From Crocinitomicaceae bacterium (lineage in GTDB: Bacteria > Bacteroidota > Bacteroidia > Flavobacteriales_D > Crocinitomicaceae), in NCBI GenBank assembly GCA_024643545.1, contig JAHEMR010000011.1, forward strand, positions 1-48,568: a stretch of DNA of 48,568 nt, given 5' to 3'. The notes under the pieces are model-generated. The model was not told the origin of the DNA, did not search any database, and worked only from the letters and a program-made list of their open reading frames with translations. Shown piece by piece: positions 24,665 to 32,910 of this stretch (position 1 is the stretch's first letter; the number at the start of each line of letters is the position of its first letter). Both the position numbers and the translations under genes were made by a program.

Positions 24665-27589
24665 CTAATCCGAATTCACCAAATAGTCATACAGTGATTT
24701 TTCAACTGGACTTTCTAGAATAAAATTCATTTCTACAACAGAAACAGACTTTCCAGAATCATCAGGCATTGAAATTTCTACTGCTGTTTCTTTTAGAACT
24801 TTTGAATTCCCTAAATAGTAAAACTCTACACCTTCTGAATTATTTTTCTTGACAAACAATGGTAAACGCATTTCATGTTCCTTTTGAGATAAAATCAAGT
24901 GGACATCGGGGGAATTTAACTTTCTTTTACTTTTTGACATCCAAATAAATTCATTTCTCGAGATAAATCGATCATGGTATTTTGTGGATGCAGAAATATC
25001 ATCGTCTTTATGATAATTGACGAAAATAGCACAATCTGCTTTATTTTTACGAACCATGTATCCTCCTACATTTTGGGCAATTGGATTAACTTCCCACTGA
25101 AGAATTCTAAATACATCTTTTCTAGAATAGCGATTATTTAAACTAAAATCATTGTTCGCAAAATCTGGTCCATTCGAAATCATTGTTCTAAAAGAATATT
25201 CACACAGATCCAACAAGTAGGATTTGATATCCAATTTTTCGATTAAATCAGATAATGTTCGGCCTATTTTCAGTACATCATTTTCAATTAATACGATTTC
25301 GTAGTTCCGATGACTACCTATTTTCACCATTTCTTTTTTTACCGAAATCGTATGGAAAAGACCATTCATGACATGTAATGCGTGATTCAAAGTTTCTATT
25401 TCAAGAGAAATAGAAGTCTCTTTTAAATAAAGCTCTTGATATTCTTCAATCGAAATTTGTCTTAGGGTCAAAATGGTTTTTATCAAATGAATTTCCAAAA
25501 AACGAACTGGATTTAATATTTCTTTTGATAGAAATGCAATAAGCTGATCCTCATGTTCACTGGTAAGAGAAATTGATTCTTTCATTCCCAATAAAAATGC
25601 ATAGTATGAATTGTAATGGGTAATGTATTGGAATGGATCACGTTCTCCATGTTCTAAAAAATCAATCATTGATGGGACGCGACCAATTTTCCCTTTAAGG
25701 ATTTTATAATCCTCCACAAGTCTCCTTTTTTCTTGAAGTTTTCCGGTATCAATCGAGTGAAATATTTTCTCTTTTACAATTCGATCGAAATAAATGGTGG
25801 ATGCTCCAATAATCGATTTCTCTGGCCTGTGAACCAGTTTTCTAAGATTATCTTTTACATATGTTTTATCTCCAAATAAGGCAATTGGTACTAAAAAATT
25901 GTTTTGGTAATTGCCGATAAAATCAATTACAGTAACATATGATTTTCCTTCTCTTTTTCGCAATCCCCTTCCTAATTGCTGAACAAAAACAATTGCTGAT
26001 TGCGTAGGTCTTAACATCACAATTTGATTCACTCGAGGTATATCGATTCCTTCATTAAAAATATCAACTGTAAAAATGTAGTCTAACTTAATTTCAAAAT
26101 CATCTGTTTCCAACAGATCAATTGCTCTAGAGCGTTCATCTTCCGAAGAACTGCCCGTTAACGCGATAGTTCGAAAACCTCTAACGTTGAACTCATGTGA
26201 AAGAAAAATACATTCTTCTTGTCTTGAGCAAAATATTAATCCTCGTTTCACACCATCATCCGTTCCAAATAAATTGATATTTTGTAAAATATGATTGACC
26301 CTATCTGCTCGGTTTAATTCATTTACCGTTGCATTTTCGTCTAATGATTTTCCATCGACAATGATGTCTGAAATTCCATAATAATGAAAGGGAACTAACA
26401 TGTCATTCGCTAAGGCATCATGCAATCTTATTTCCGATGCTATGTTGTAATCGAATAATGCAAAAATATCCAAGCCATCCGTTCTCTCCGGTGTTGCGGT
26501 CATTCCCAACAGAAACTTCGGATTGAAATGATTCATTATTTTTTGATAACTATTCGCACTGGCTCTGTGCGTTTCATCTATTACGATATAATCAAAATAA
26601 TCAGTGTTAAATTTTCCCAAATGCTCATCTCTACTGAAAGTTTGAACGGTTGAAAAAATATAATCCGCGTTCATGTTTTTTGTTGAGCCAGAATAAAGAC
26701 CAAAATCCTTTTTATTCGAAATAATTGTTGCATAACTCTCCATTGCCTTTTGAGCAATATTTTTTCTGTGAACCAAAAAAAGCATGCGTTTTGGCTTTAA
26801 TTGAGCTACGTCAAATGCAGATAAATAGGTCTTTCCCGTTCCCGTTGCCGAAACTAATAACGCCTTATCCTTTCCAGCTTTTCTCAGTTTATTTAAGTTT
26901 TCAATCGCCTGAATTTGCATTTCATTTGGTTGAATCATTTTATCATTGACTTCCAGAATTGCATTACGCAGTCCTTGCCTTAATTTTCGTTCAGAATTAT
27001 AGACAAAGGCATATTTTTCCAAATATTCTTTAGTAACATTCTGTGCTTGTTGAAATACGTTTTCGAATTCAATAATTGTATTCTTAAAAAGCTCACTGTC
27101 CTTATGTGCAGTAACTTTTAAATTCCATTCTTTGTTTTTCGTGAGTGCTCCATGTGTAATGTTACTGCTACCGATTATAATAGTGTAATAAGACTTGTGC
27201 GTGAAAAGGAAACCTTTCGAATGAAAGTCCGAATTTGTGGCAATTTTCAATTCAACATTCGTTAACTGCATCAATTTACGAAGCGCCTCAGGTTCCGTAA
27301 AATTCAAATACTCGGAGACTAAAATCTTTCCTTTTATAGGTTTTTCTTTTGATTCTAAATCCAAAAGGGCCCCAAATAAAGAAGCAACTCCACCAGATGT
27401 AATAAATGCAACCGAAAGGAAAAAGGATTCACACGTTCGAAGCTCATCCAATATGGTTGAAAGTACCTTCTCATTTAGTATGGGTTCATTGGTAAGGATA
27501 CTCGGACGATAATCCGAGAACGATTCAAATTGATCATCTACAAAGCCTGTTGTAACCGCATTTTGAATGGCAAGTTTTAGTGCTTCCAT
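24665..27589 (-). CDS. PLD-type nuclease-DEAD helicase-DUF3427 protein
   Basis: A 974-residue fusion. Residues about 50-180 are a phospholipase-D-type nuclease with H123-S-K125 and a following IIGSSNITHGAL. A superfamily 2 helicase comes next: Walker A SATGTGKT (247-254), DETH (338-341), GMTATPERT (362-370), and motif VI in QQLGRGLRKREGK. The C-terminal part (from about 630) matches the DUF3427 layout. ATG 27589 is preferred, because the longer frame begins with a TTG inside the NUDIX gene. The start lies 4 bp after the NUDIX stop, so the two are tightly coupled. This architecture is found in restriction-like and defence loci. Confidence 0.9.
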   Translation of the reverse strand: MEALKLAIQNAVTTGFVDDQFESFSDYRPSILTNEPILNEKVLSTILDELRTCESFFLSVAFITSGGVASLFGALLDLESKEKPIKGKILVSEYLNFTEPEALRKLMQLTNVELKIATNSDFHSKGFLFTHKSYYTIIIGSSNITHGALTKNKEWNLKVTAHKDSELFKNTIIEFENVFQQAQNVTKEYLEKYAFVYNSERKLRQGLRNAILEVNDKMIQPNEMQIQAIENLNKLRKAGKDKALLVSATGTGKTYLSAFDVAQLKPKRMLFLVHRKNIAQKAMESYATIISNKKDFGLYSGSTKNMNADYIFSTVQTFSRDEHLGKFNTDYFDYIVIDETHRASANSYQKIMNHFNPKFLLGMTATPERTDGLDIFALFDYNIASEIRLHDALANDMLVPFHYYGISDIIVDGKSLDENATVNELNRADRVNHILQNINLFGTDDGVKRGLIFCSRQEECIFLSHEFNVRGFRTIALTGSSSEDERSRAIDLLETDDFEIKLDYIFTVDIFNEGIDIPRVNQIVMLRPTQSAIVFVQQLGRGLRKREGKSYVTVIDFIGNYQNNFLVPIALFGDKTYVKDNLRKLVHRPEKSIIGASTIYFDRIVKEKIFHSIDTGKLQEKRRLVEDYKILKGKIGRVPSMIDFLEHGERDPFQYITHYNSYYAFLLGMKESISLTSEHEDQLIAFLSKEILNPVRFLEIHLIKTILTLRQISIEEYQELYLKETSISLEIETLNHALHVMNGLFHTISVKKEMVKIGSHRNYEIVLIENDVLKIGRTLSDLIEKLDIKSYLLDLCEYSFRTMISNGPDFANNDFSLNNRYSRKDVFRILQWEVNPIAQNVGGYMVRKNKADCAIFVNYHKDDDISASTKYHDRFISRNEFIWMSKSKRKLNSPDVHLILSQKEHEMRLPLFVKKNNSEGVEFYYLGNSKVLKETAVEISMPDDSGKSVSVVEMNFILESPVEKSLYDYLVNSD

Positions 27590-27593
27590 AGAA

Positions 27594-27986
27594 TTAAATT
27601 GATAGTAAGTGTTCAACTATCGGAATATCCGCAGCAGCCCAATCCAATGATCCTAATTCTTCTTTTGTGAGCCATGAAAATGAGATATGTTCTGTAAGTT
27701 CTAAAATTCTCGATTCGCACGAACAGCGAAATACATGCATCGTGAGTTGAAAATCTGGATAGGTATGTTCGACAGTCGGAAGTTGTTCTATAGGTAAAAT
27801 TTTCATTTTAAGTTCCTCTTGAATTTCACGAATGATTGTCATTTCAAGTGTTTCTCCTTCTTCAATTTTACCTCCAGGAAATTCAAATTTCTCGGAGATG
27901 TATTCATATTTATTGGGGCCTCTTTGAACACAAAGAAATTCTCCATTATCCTCAATTACTGCTGCAACTACGTTTACTTTTTTCAT
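27594..27986 (-). CDS. NUDIX hydrolase (MutT/CTP pyrophosphohydrolase type)
   Basis: A 130-residue NUDIX enzyme. The Nudix box is complete: GGKIEEGETLEMTIIREIQEEL (about 38-59), matching G-x5-E-x7-REUxEExGU except that the final glycine position is altered. The opening KKVNVVAAVIEDNGEFLCVQR is typical of MutT-like (d)NTP diphosphatases. It is the middle gene of the WYL-NUDIX-helicase operon, 46 bp after WYL and 4 bp before the helicase. The opposite operon also begins with an NTP pyrophosphohydrolase, so both operons pair nucleotide hydrolysis with a helicase-nuclease. Confidence 0.93.
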   Translation of the reverse strand: MKKVNVVAAVIEDNGEFLCVQRGPNKYEYISEKFEFPGGKIEEGETLEMTIIREIQEELKMKILPIEQLPTVEHTYPDFQLTMHVFRCSCESRILELTEHISFSWLTKEELGSLDWAAADIPIVEHLLSI

Positions 27987-28032
27987 TGGAGTGAAGATAA
28001 ATATTAATTGAGAAAATACAGGTGTTTTTATT

Positions 28033-28854
28033 TCAATTAATTATACCTTTTTCAAACCTCCTTACCGGCTCCATATTATTCACCTCAACTCTTAATTCAT
28101 AGAGGTCTTTCGCGGCGTTGAATTTCACAAACGGAATCACCATCGGATATTCGTTTTTGAGCAGAAGGTAATTCTTTAAGGTGAGATCTAAGTCCACCTG
28201 GTATTTTTCGCCGGAGAAACTGAAGCCAAAGGCATCGGGAATTTGCTGTTCGTGTTTTTCTTCGTGGGCAAAGGGAAAGTTGTTGAATTCCACGGAGGTG
28301 ATGCGGTCGAGGTGGTAGGTTTTATTTTTCTGTGAAGAAGGTTCAAACGCCATGACGGTGTGGTAATTGTCCGTGAAGCCAAAGGGTTCCACCACGCGGT
28401 CTGAAATGCTTTCGGTGTTGATGGAATGGTAGCGCTTGAGGATCACTTGTTCTTTGTTCGCCATGGCTTGTGCGAGTCGTTCCACGATGAGTCCGTTTTT
28501 GGCATTCACCAAATGAGCGGCCGAAATTTGCATATCCGAAGCCAAGTAAATCTTACTGATTAAGGAATCCTTGAGTTTATTCTGTTTTCCTGTAGTAAGG
28601 ATCAACTGCTTCAGAAAAGCGGCTTCTTCGGAGGTAAAGCGTACCCCTGTCCCCTGCTCGCCTTCAATAAAAAAGCGGTTGAATTTGTCCTTCTGTAAGT
28701 CGAAGCCACATTCCCGAATGAGGTCCAAATAGCGGTAAACCGTTCGTTCCGTGGTTTCTAACATTTCCGCCAGGTGCTGCACCGCTTTGGGTGGTTTCTG
28801 CTCCAAGTACGAAATAAATTGCAATACACGAAGTATCTTTCGTTGGTTTGACAT
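28033..28854 (-). CDS. WYL-domain transcriptional regulator
   Basis: A 273-residue DNA-binding regulator. The N-terminal winged helix (SNQRKILRVLQFISYLEQ ... TTERTVYRYLDLIRECGF) is followed by a WYL ligand-binding domain (VILKRYHSINTESISDRVVEPFGF ... TYHLDRITSVEF) and a C-terminal WCX-like extension. ATG 28854 is preferred, because the longer frame starts at a TTG. WYL proteins such as CapW and BrxR are known repressors of phage-defence operons. It heads the NUDIX-helicase operon, and its promoter contains one operator copy (28905-28921), suggesting autoregulation. A truncated copy of this gene is at 32166. Confidence 0.9.
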   Translation of the reverse strand: MSNQRKILRVLQFISYLEQKPPKAVQHLAEMLETTERTVYRYLDLIRECGFDLQKDKFNRFFIEGEQGTGVRFTSEEAAFLKQLILTTGKQNKLKDSLISKIYLASDMQISAAHLVNAKNGLIVERLAQAMANKEQVILKRYHSINTESISDRVVEPFGFTDNYHTVMAFEPSSQKNKTYHLDRITSVEFNNFPFAHEEKHEQQIPDAFGFSFSGEKYQVDLDLTLKNYLLLKNEYPMVIPFVKFNAAKDLYELRVEVNNMEPVRRFEKGIIN

Positions 28855-28904
28855 GAGGTCATTTTTGAGCAAATAACCCCTTTTTCTACAGATTACACAA
28901 GTTA

Positions 28905-28921
28905 TTGACCTGAGTTGTCAG
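28905..28921 (-). promoter_or_regulatory. WYL-type operator before the WYL gene
   Basis: On the minus strand this reads CTGACAACTCAGGTCAA, with TGAC-N7-GTCA symmetry, 50 bp before the WYL ATG. The second site expected 41 bp away (28946) is degenerate, keeping only TTGA. Flanking bases to 28949 are identical to the 30250 copy, so this is also part of a duplicated block. Confidence 0.68.
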
Positions 28922-28991
28922 GGGAATTTTAGTATGGCTTGTGTTTTGATGCAAAATTCTACAGTGGAACTTCGCTTGAATTCAAAAAAAT

Positions 28992-29336
28992 CTATGAGAA
29001 ATTCACCAAAATTCGGTTTCGATCTTCGTTGTCTTTGTCGTTTTTATGGTACAATTCGACGAATGTGATTTTTTGCTCATCTGGAAAATAGGCATATACC
29101 AAGCGAAGTCCTGAGTTGACTCCCTTTCCTTTGAGTGATTTACAAGCAATTTTTCGAACTTTTATGACACAGGTTTTAATTCCCAGTTGGTCGATTCGAA
29201 AACTAAAAGGCGGTCTTTCATCCGGTGCAATCAGCAATACTTTTTTAACGATGTTCAGGTCATCATGGAGCGTTCGGTATTTTTTAAGTAGGAGCTTCAG
29301 GTCTTTTTGAAATTCGCTCAATTCATCAAAGTTCAT
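28992..29336 (-). CDS. RelE/ParE-like toxin
   Basis: A 114-residue basic protein of the RelE/ParE/HigB toxin fold. Visible hallmarks are the N-terminal helical pair (FQKDLKLLLKKYRTLHDDL), IKVRKIACKSLKGKGVNSGLRLVYAYFPDEQKITFVELYHKNDKDNEDRNRIL and the late YHKND motif. Such toxins often act as ribosome-dependent mRNA nucleases. Its ATG overlaps the antitoxin stop (ATGA at 29333-29336), so expression is coupled with the antitoxin first. The pairing with a Panacea antitoxin suggests a PanT-type toxin. Confidence 0.85.
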   Translation of the reverse strand: MNFDELSEFQKDLKLLLKKYRTLHDDLNIVKKVLLIAPDERPPFSFRIDQLGIKTCVIKVRKIACKSLKGKGVNSGLRLVYAYFPDEQKITFVELYHKNDKDNEDRNRILVNFS

Positions 29337-30133
29337 TCTTCCCCCCTTTCGTCATAATTGCGCACGGAAAAAGGAGCTTCGCGATAGAAGGCCAATTCGT
29401 AGTTAATCTCCTCCCCTTCTTTTGTCGCAAGCCAAGGAATGTCCTTATGGGAATAATCACTAATGGCGGAAGCAGACCAATCACTCATTTGTTCAATTAC
29501 TCGGTCAATCACTTCTTTTTCACTGGCTTTAAACGTGCGTAAATCTGCTTTCTCCAAAGGAAAATACCTTGTTTGAGGAAAGCCATGATACGTTGTTTTG
29601 ATGCGCTCAAGTTGACCATCTACCTTCATTTGTTCAATGATTTGATCCAATTTTTGAGGAACGGGTCCATAAGGGAGTTTTCGGTATTTCGCCCCCGTTA
29701 ATTGTTCTTCATACAGTTCGTAATAATTGAAGTCGGAAAAGTAGAGCAACTTATAAAGTACCGTTTCACCAACATTTGGCTTTCCTGCACAGCGTTCCAA
29801 GATGTAAAGTAAGACCTGCTTGAATTTAGAAACCTGTAGTTTCGGAACAGAAATACGTTCTTGGATTTGCGGTGTAGCATCATTATCCGCCAGGCTTTCC
29901 ACTGCTAATGCTTGAAAATCTTTGGATACAAAATCATCCAAGGAAAATTCCAAGACCTGCGCGAACCGTTGAAATTCCTGAACATCGATCCCTCGATTAC
30001 CCAACTCAATTTGCGCTAAAGATGGCCTTGACATTTGTACACGTAAAGCCAAGTCCTCTTGGGACAAACCTTTTCGCTTGCGTAATTGGGAAATACGCTG
30101 ACCTAATTCTTTTTGTGATTGTTTTGTTTTCAT
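29333..30133 (-). CDS. Panacea (PanA)-type antitoxin with N-terminal XRE domain
   Basis: A 266-residue antitoxin-regulator. Residues about 5-65 form an XRE helix-turn-helix (GQRISQLRKRKGLSQEDLALRVQMSRPSLAQIELGNRGI). The C-terminal half (about 105-235) is a Panacea/DUF4065 (GepA-like) domain: LLYFSDFNYYELYEEQLTGAKYRKLPYGPVP and SHKDIPWLATKEGEEINYEL. Panacea is known as a promiscuous antitoxin domain paired with many toxin folds, including prophage-defence toxins. ATG 30133 is chosen over the upstream TTG. A WYL-type operator pair lies about 115-175 bp upstream. The toxin gene follows with overlap. Confidence 0.88.
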   Translation of the reverse strand: MKTKQSQKELGQRISQLRKRKGLSQEDLALRVQMSRPSLAQIELGNRGIDVQEFQRFAQVLEFSLDDFVSKDFQALAVESLADNDATPQIQERISVPKLQVSKFKQVLLYILERCAGKPNVGETVLYKLLYFSDFNYYELYEEQLTGAKYRKLPYGPVPQKLDQIIEQMKVDGQLERIKTTYHGFPQTRYFPLEKADLRTFKASEKEVIDRVIEQMSDWSASAISDYSHKDIPWLATKEGEEINYELAFYREAPFSVRNYDERGEE

Positions 30134-30249
30134 GTTCAATGGGTATTGCCTCTGTTCCCTTTTATCAAAATTAGCAATTGTATCTTTTTAAAACAATATT
30201 TTGTTCTATTTTAAATCATTTGATGTGAAAAAAGGCATGAAAAAACTTA

Positions 30250-30307
30250 TTGACCTGAGTTGTCAGGGGAATTTTAGTATGGCTTGTGTTTTGACTTGGG
30301 TTGTCGG
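30250..30307 (-). promoter_or_regulatory. Tandem WYL-type operator before the toxin-antitoxin operon
   Basis: On the minus strand the sites read CTGACAACTCAGGTCAA (30250-30266) and CCGACAACCCAAGTCAA (30291-30307), exactly 41 bp apart. The orientation relative to the antitoxin gene is the same as before mazG and WYL. About 80 bp here are nearly identical to 32261 onward, so part of the match is recent duplication. Confidence 0.62.
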
Positions 30308-30373
30308 AGGAAATGGGGAGGTTTGGGGGTTAATATGAATCAACATTTGAAAGTAACCTCTAAAAAATTAAAA

Positions 30374-30913
30374 ATGAAAAAGTTGAAAAATGTAACCGTA
30401 GGAATAACCTTAACATTCCTTTCATTCATGTCTATTGGACAAGAAGTGAAATATGATGATGTTCAAAAAGGTCTCATCACCAAAGGACAACACGAAAGTT
30501 ATGTTTCAAAAGACGGAAGTGTGTATAAGATTGGAGATAAGATCGAGTTTGGTAATCCTTCCGGAACGAATGGAAAATTTGTCACCATCCAAAAAATGGA
30601 CATCGCCGGAACAGTCTATGTGGTTGGTGCAGAAGCTATCAATACATCAGCTGAAATCAAGAAAATCAGAGTTGGTGGCACCTCTAGATCCGGTTATAAA
30701 GTGAGTTTTCAAACCAAAGGGATGACCGGTGTAGACAACTACTTTTTAAACATCGAAGATGCCATCACAGTCGGTGAAGTGAAATCCTTTGGGATGTCCA
30801 GCGACGAAGCACTTACCGCGTTGAAAAAAGCGAAAGACAAACTTGATTTAGGATTAATCACACAGGAAGAATACGATAAAATCAAGGCGGAGCTGACGCC
30901 GTTTATTAAGTAG
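30374..30913 (+). CDS. Secreted protein with C-terminal SHOCT-like motif
   Basis: A 179-residue protein from ATG 30374, which gives a signal peptide (MKKLKNVTVGITLTFLSFMSIGQ). Longer in-frame starts would translate the operator repeat and are rejected. The central part (VYKIGDKIEFGNPSGTNGKFVTIQ ... YFLNIEDAITVGEV) is unrecognised. The C-terminus, ALTALKKAKDKLDLGLITQEEYDKIKAELTPF, is a short SHOCT-type helical motif seen at many protein ends in bacteria. Function is unknown. Confidence 0.8.
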   Translation: MKKLKNVTVGITLTFLSFMSIGQEVKYDDVQKGLITKGQHESYVSKDGSVYKIGDKIEFGNPSGTNGKFVTIQKMDIAGTVYVVGAEAINTSAEIKKIRVGGTSRSGYKVSFQTKGMTGVDNYFLNIEDAITVGEVKSFGMSSDEALTALKKAKDKLDLGLITQEEYDKIKAELTPFIK

Positions 30914-30958
30914 TGAGAATTTTTTGAAGTTGACAGAACTTGTTTTTAAAGACAGAAT

Positions 30959-31000
30959 TTACCGTGAATTTACGGTTAATTGGATCTGTTTTCACGGTAA
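30959..31000. repeat. 10-bp perfect inverted repeat in the 30914-31126 gap
   Basis: TTACCGTGAA (30959-30968) pairs with TTCACGGTAA (30991-31000) over a 22-nt loop that itself contains another TTTACGGT. No T-run follows, so it is not a standard terminator; it may be an operator or RNA structure. Confidence 0.6.
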
Positions 31001-31126
31001 GTTGCGAAAGGAAAGTTGACCCCGCTTTTTTAATAACTTTAGTCATTTTTAGTCACTTTGTGTATTGATCCAATTTAAAACTGTTACCATTTTCATTTTT
31101 TTGCATTGTACTAAAAAAGGTCGCCT

Positions 31127-32140
31127 ATGAAATCTTTCTTCCTCCTATTGTTCGCTTTCCCAAGTTTGGTGGATGCCGCACAAAGTCAAACCCAACGCTC
31201 TCCTTTTAATGTCATTGATGCGTACATGCGTCGTTGTCCTGCAGCTTCGGAAAACAGCATCGAAGATATTGCGTTCTACATCAATCGTTCAGCACGAACG
31301 GATTTAGAAAAAGCGCGTGCCGTTTATGTTTGGATGACGGATAACGTTTCTTACGACGATGAATCCTTCAACTCTGGGGATTTTGGTGATAACTCAGCAG
31401 AAAATGTGTTGAGAACGCGTTTGGCAGTTTGCGCCGGATTCGCGAATTTATTTACAGAAATTGCAATCAAAACGGGTATTGAAGCGGTGACCGTTTCGGG
31501 TTATGCGAAAGGCTATGGTTACACGGAAGGCGATTCATTTGATGAATCAAATCACGCCTGGAACGCCGTAAAAATTGATGGTGTTTGGAAAATCTACGAT
31601 GCCACTTGGGGACAAGGATCGGGATCTGAAGACAGCAGAGGTCGCTTGCAGTCTACCAAAAAGTTTGATGAACAGTGGTTTAATGTCGACCCGAAACATT
31701 CCATTTTCACTCACTTGTCCGAGGTTCCTTATCAGAATTTCCTGCCTCAAACCATCAGTTTGGCAGAATTCGAACGCCTACCTCAATTCCAACCAATAGT
31801 ATTTCAATATGGTCTTTTTTCAGCGGATGAATTATTGACACAAGTGAAAACAAAAAAGGCCTTCAAGCTTCCTGAAATACACTCTGTAGCTCTTCCATTT
31901 CAAATTATCAGTGCACCTAAAATACGCACACTCAAACTAAAGGAACGCATTACGATTGAACTTAAATCCAACGAAGATTTACATTTTTACTTGGTCGATG
32001 AACTTGGAGATTGGATTCCATTTGAGAAAAAAGAAACTTCCTATGTACTGAATTTCACCCCTTACAATTCTGGTGAAATAATCATCAACGTGGAAACACC
32101 CGAAGGGTATTATCCGATACTGGGATATGAGGTGAAGTGA
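31127..32140 (+). CDS. Secreted transglutaminase-like protein
   Basis: A 337-residue exported protein with a short signal peptide (MKSFFLLLFAFPSLVDAAQS). Residues 45-165 are a transglutaminase-like (papain-fold) domain with the triad C102 in AVCAGFANLF, H143 in NHAWNAVKI and D158 in IYDATWG. The C-terminal half has two beta-rich segments that look like Ig-type modules. Bacterial members act as proteases or amidases more often than crosslinkers; the substrate is unknown. The gene stands alone with about 210 bp upstream and a WYL-gene relic downstream. Confidence 0.88.
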   Translation: MKSFFLLLFAFPSLVDAAQSQTQRSPFNVIDAYMRRCPAASENSIEDIAFYINRSARTDLEKARAVYVWMTDNVSYDDESFNSGDFGDNSAENVLRTRLAVCAGFANLFTEIAIKTGIEAVTVSGYAKGYGYTEGDSFDESNHAWNAVKIDGVWKIYDATWGQGSGSEDSRGRLQSTKKFDEQWFNVDPKHSIFTHLSEVPYQNFLPQTISLAEFERLPQFQPIVFQYGLFSADELLTQVKTKKAFKLPEIHSVALPFQIISAPKIRTLKLKERITIELKSNEDLHFYLVDELGDWIPFEKKETSYVLNFTPYNSGEIIINVETPEGYYPILGYEVK

Positions 32141-32165
32141 GTTTTTGTGTTGGTTGAGGGATCAT

Positions 32166-32260
32166 GTCACCTGCTCGCCTTCAATAAAAAAGCAATTGAA
32201 TTTGTCTTTCTGTACCTCGAAGCCACATTCAAACCCTTTTTCTTCAGATTACACAAGTTA
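32166..32260 (-). pseudogene. Internally deleted fragment of the WYL regulator gene
   Basis: Bases 32167-32230 match the WYL gene interior (28651-28712), with about ten substitutions. The sequence then jumps directly to the WYL promoter region (match to 28877 onward), skipping about 165 bp that include the start codon and helix-turn-helix. The piece therefore cannot encode a regulator. It shows that the WYL promoter block was copied here and decayed. Confidence 0.8.
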
Positions 32261-32318
32261 TTGACCTTAGTTGTCAGGGGAATTTTGGTATGGCTTGTGT
32301 TTTGACTTGGGTTGTCGG
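32261..32318. promoter_or_regulatory. Third duplicated WYL-type operator pair
   Basis: Sites at 32261-32277 (TTGACCTTAGTTGTCAG) and 32302-32318 (TTGACTTGGGTTGTCGG) are again 41 bp apart. Toward the minus strand it now drives only the dead WYL fragment. It also lies 45 bp before the plus-strand gene at 32363 and could affect it. Function at this copy is uncertain. Confidence 0.5.
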
Positions 32319-32362
32319 AGGAAATGGGGAAGTTTGTTTCATAATTCATCAAAAAATAAAAA

Positions 32363-32905
32363 ATGTATAAAAAAAAATTAATGATTGTAATTGCAACGGG
32401 TATGTTCTCACTTCAAAGTTATGCTCAAGCTCCTGCAAAAGAAAAAGAACAAAGTAATGCAGAAGTATTTTCTGCAAAATCGGGAACATTAATGCAAAAA
32501 GAATTCATTGAAATTGGAATTGTGAAAAAAGCCAAAGTTCAGGTACTGTTTTATACTGATCTGATATCGAACACAAAAACCAACGCATTAAAATTTGAAT
32601 ACGATGTTGCAACTACCTACTCTACGGATACAAAGGTTGCCATTCTTGATGTCGATGAAATTGATGGACTTATGAAGTCTATCAAGTTAATGCAAGATAA
32701 AGTTATGCTGACCATTCCTGTCAATTATACAGAAGTATATTACAGAAGTCGTGGTGGATTTGAGGGTGGATGCTTTACAAGCAAAGGAGCTTGGTCATGT
32801 TATCTAAAACTAGAAAAATATGATAGTAAAAGTTATGTTTGGCTTGAAAGTGCTGACTTAACTACGTTGTACGAATTGCTTGCACAAGCAAAAGCAAAAA
32901 TGTAA
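32363..32905 (+). CDS. Secreted hypothetical protein
   Basis: A 180-residue exported protein with signal peptide MYKKKLMIVIATGMFSLQSYAQ. It has a beta-rich body (TLMQKEFIEIGIVKKAKVQVLFYTDLIS ... TKVAILDVDEIDGLMKSIKLM) and ends in a helix (LTTLYELLAQAKAKM). Two cysteines in GGCFTSKGAWSC could form a disulfide. No family is recognised. The lipoprotein gene begins 5 bp later, so the two are an operon. Confidence 0.78.
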   Translation: MYKKKLMIVIATGMFSLQSYAQAPAKEKEQSNAEVFSAKSGTLMQKEFIEIGIVKKAKVQVLFYTDLISNTKTNALKFEYDVATTYSTDTKVAILDVDEIDGLMKSIKLMQDKVMLTIPVNYTEVYYRSRGGFEGGCFTSKGAWSCYLKLEKYDSKSYVWLESADLTTLYELLAQAKAKM

Positions 32906-32910
32906 CGACC

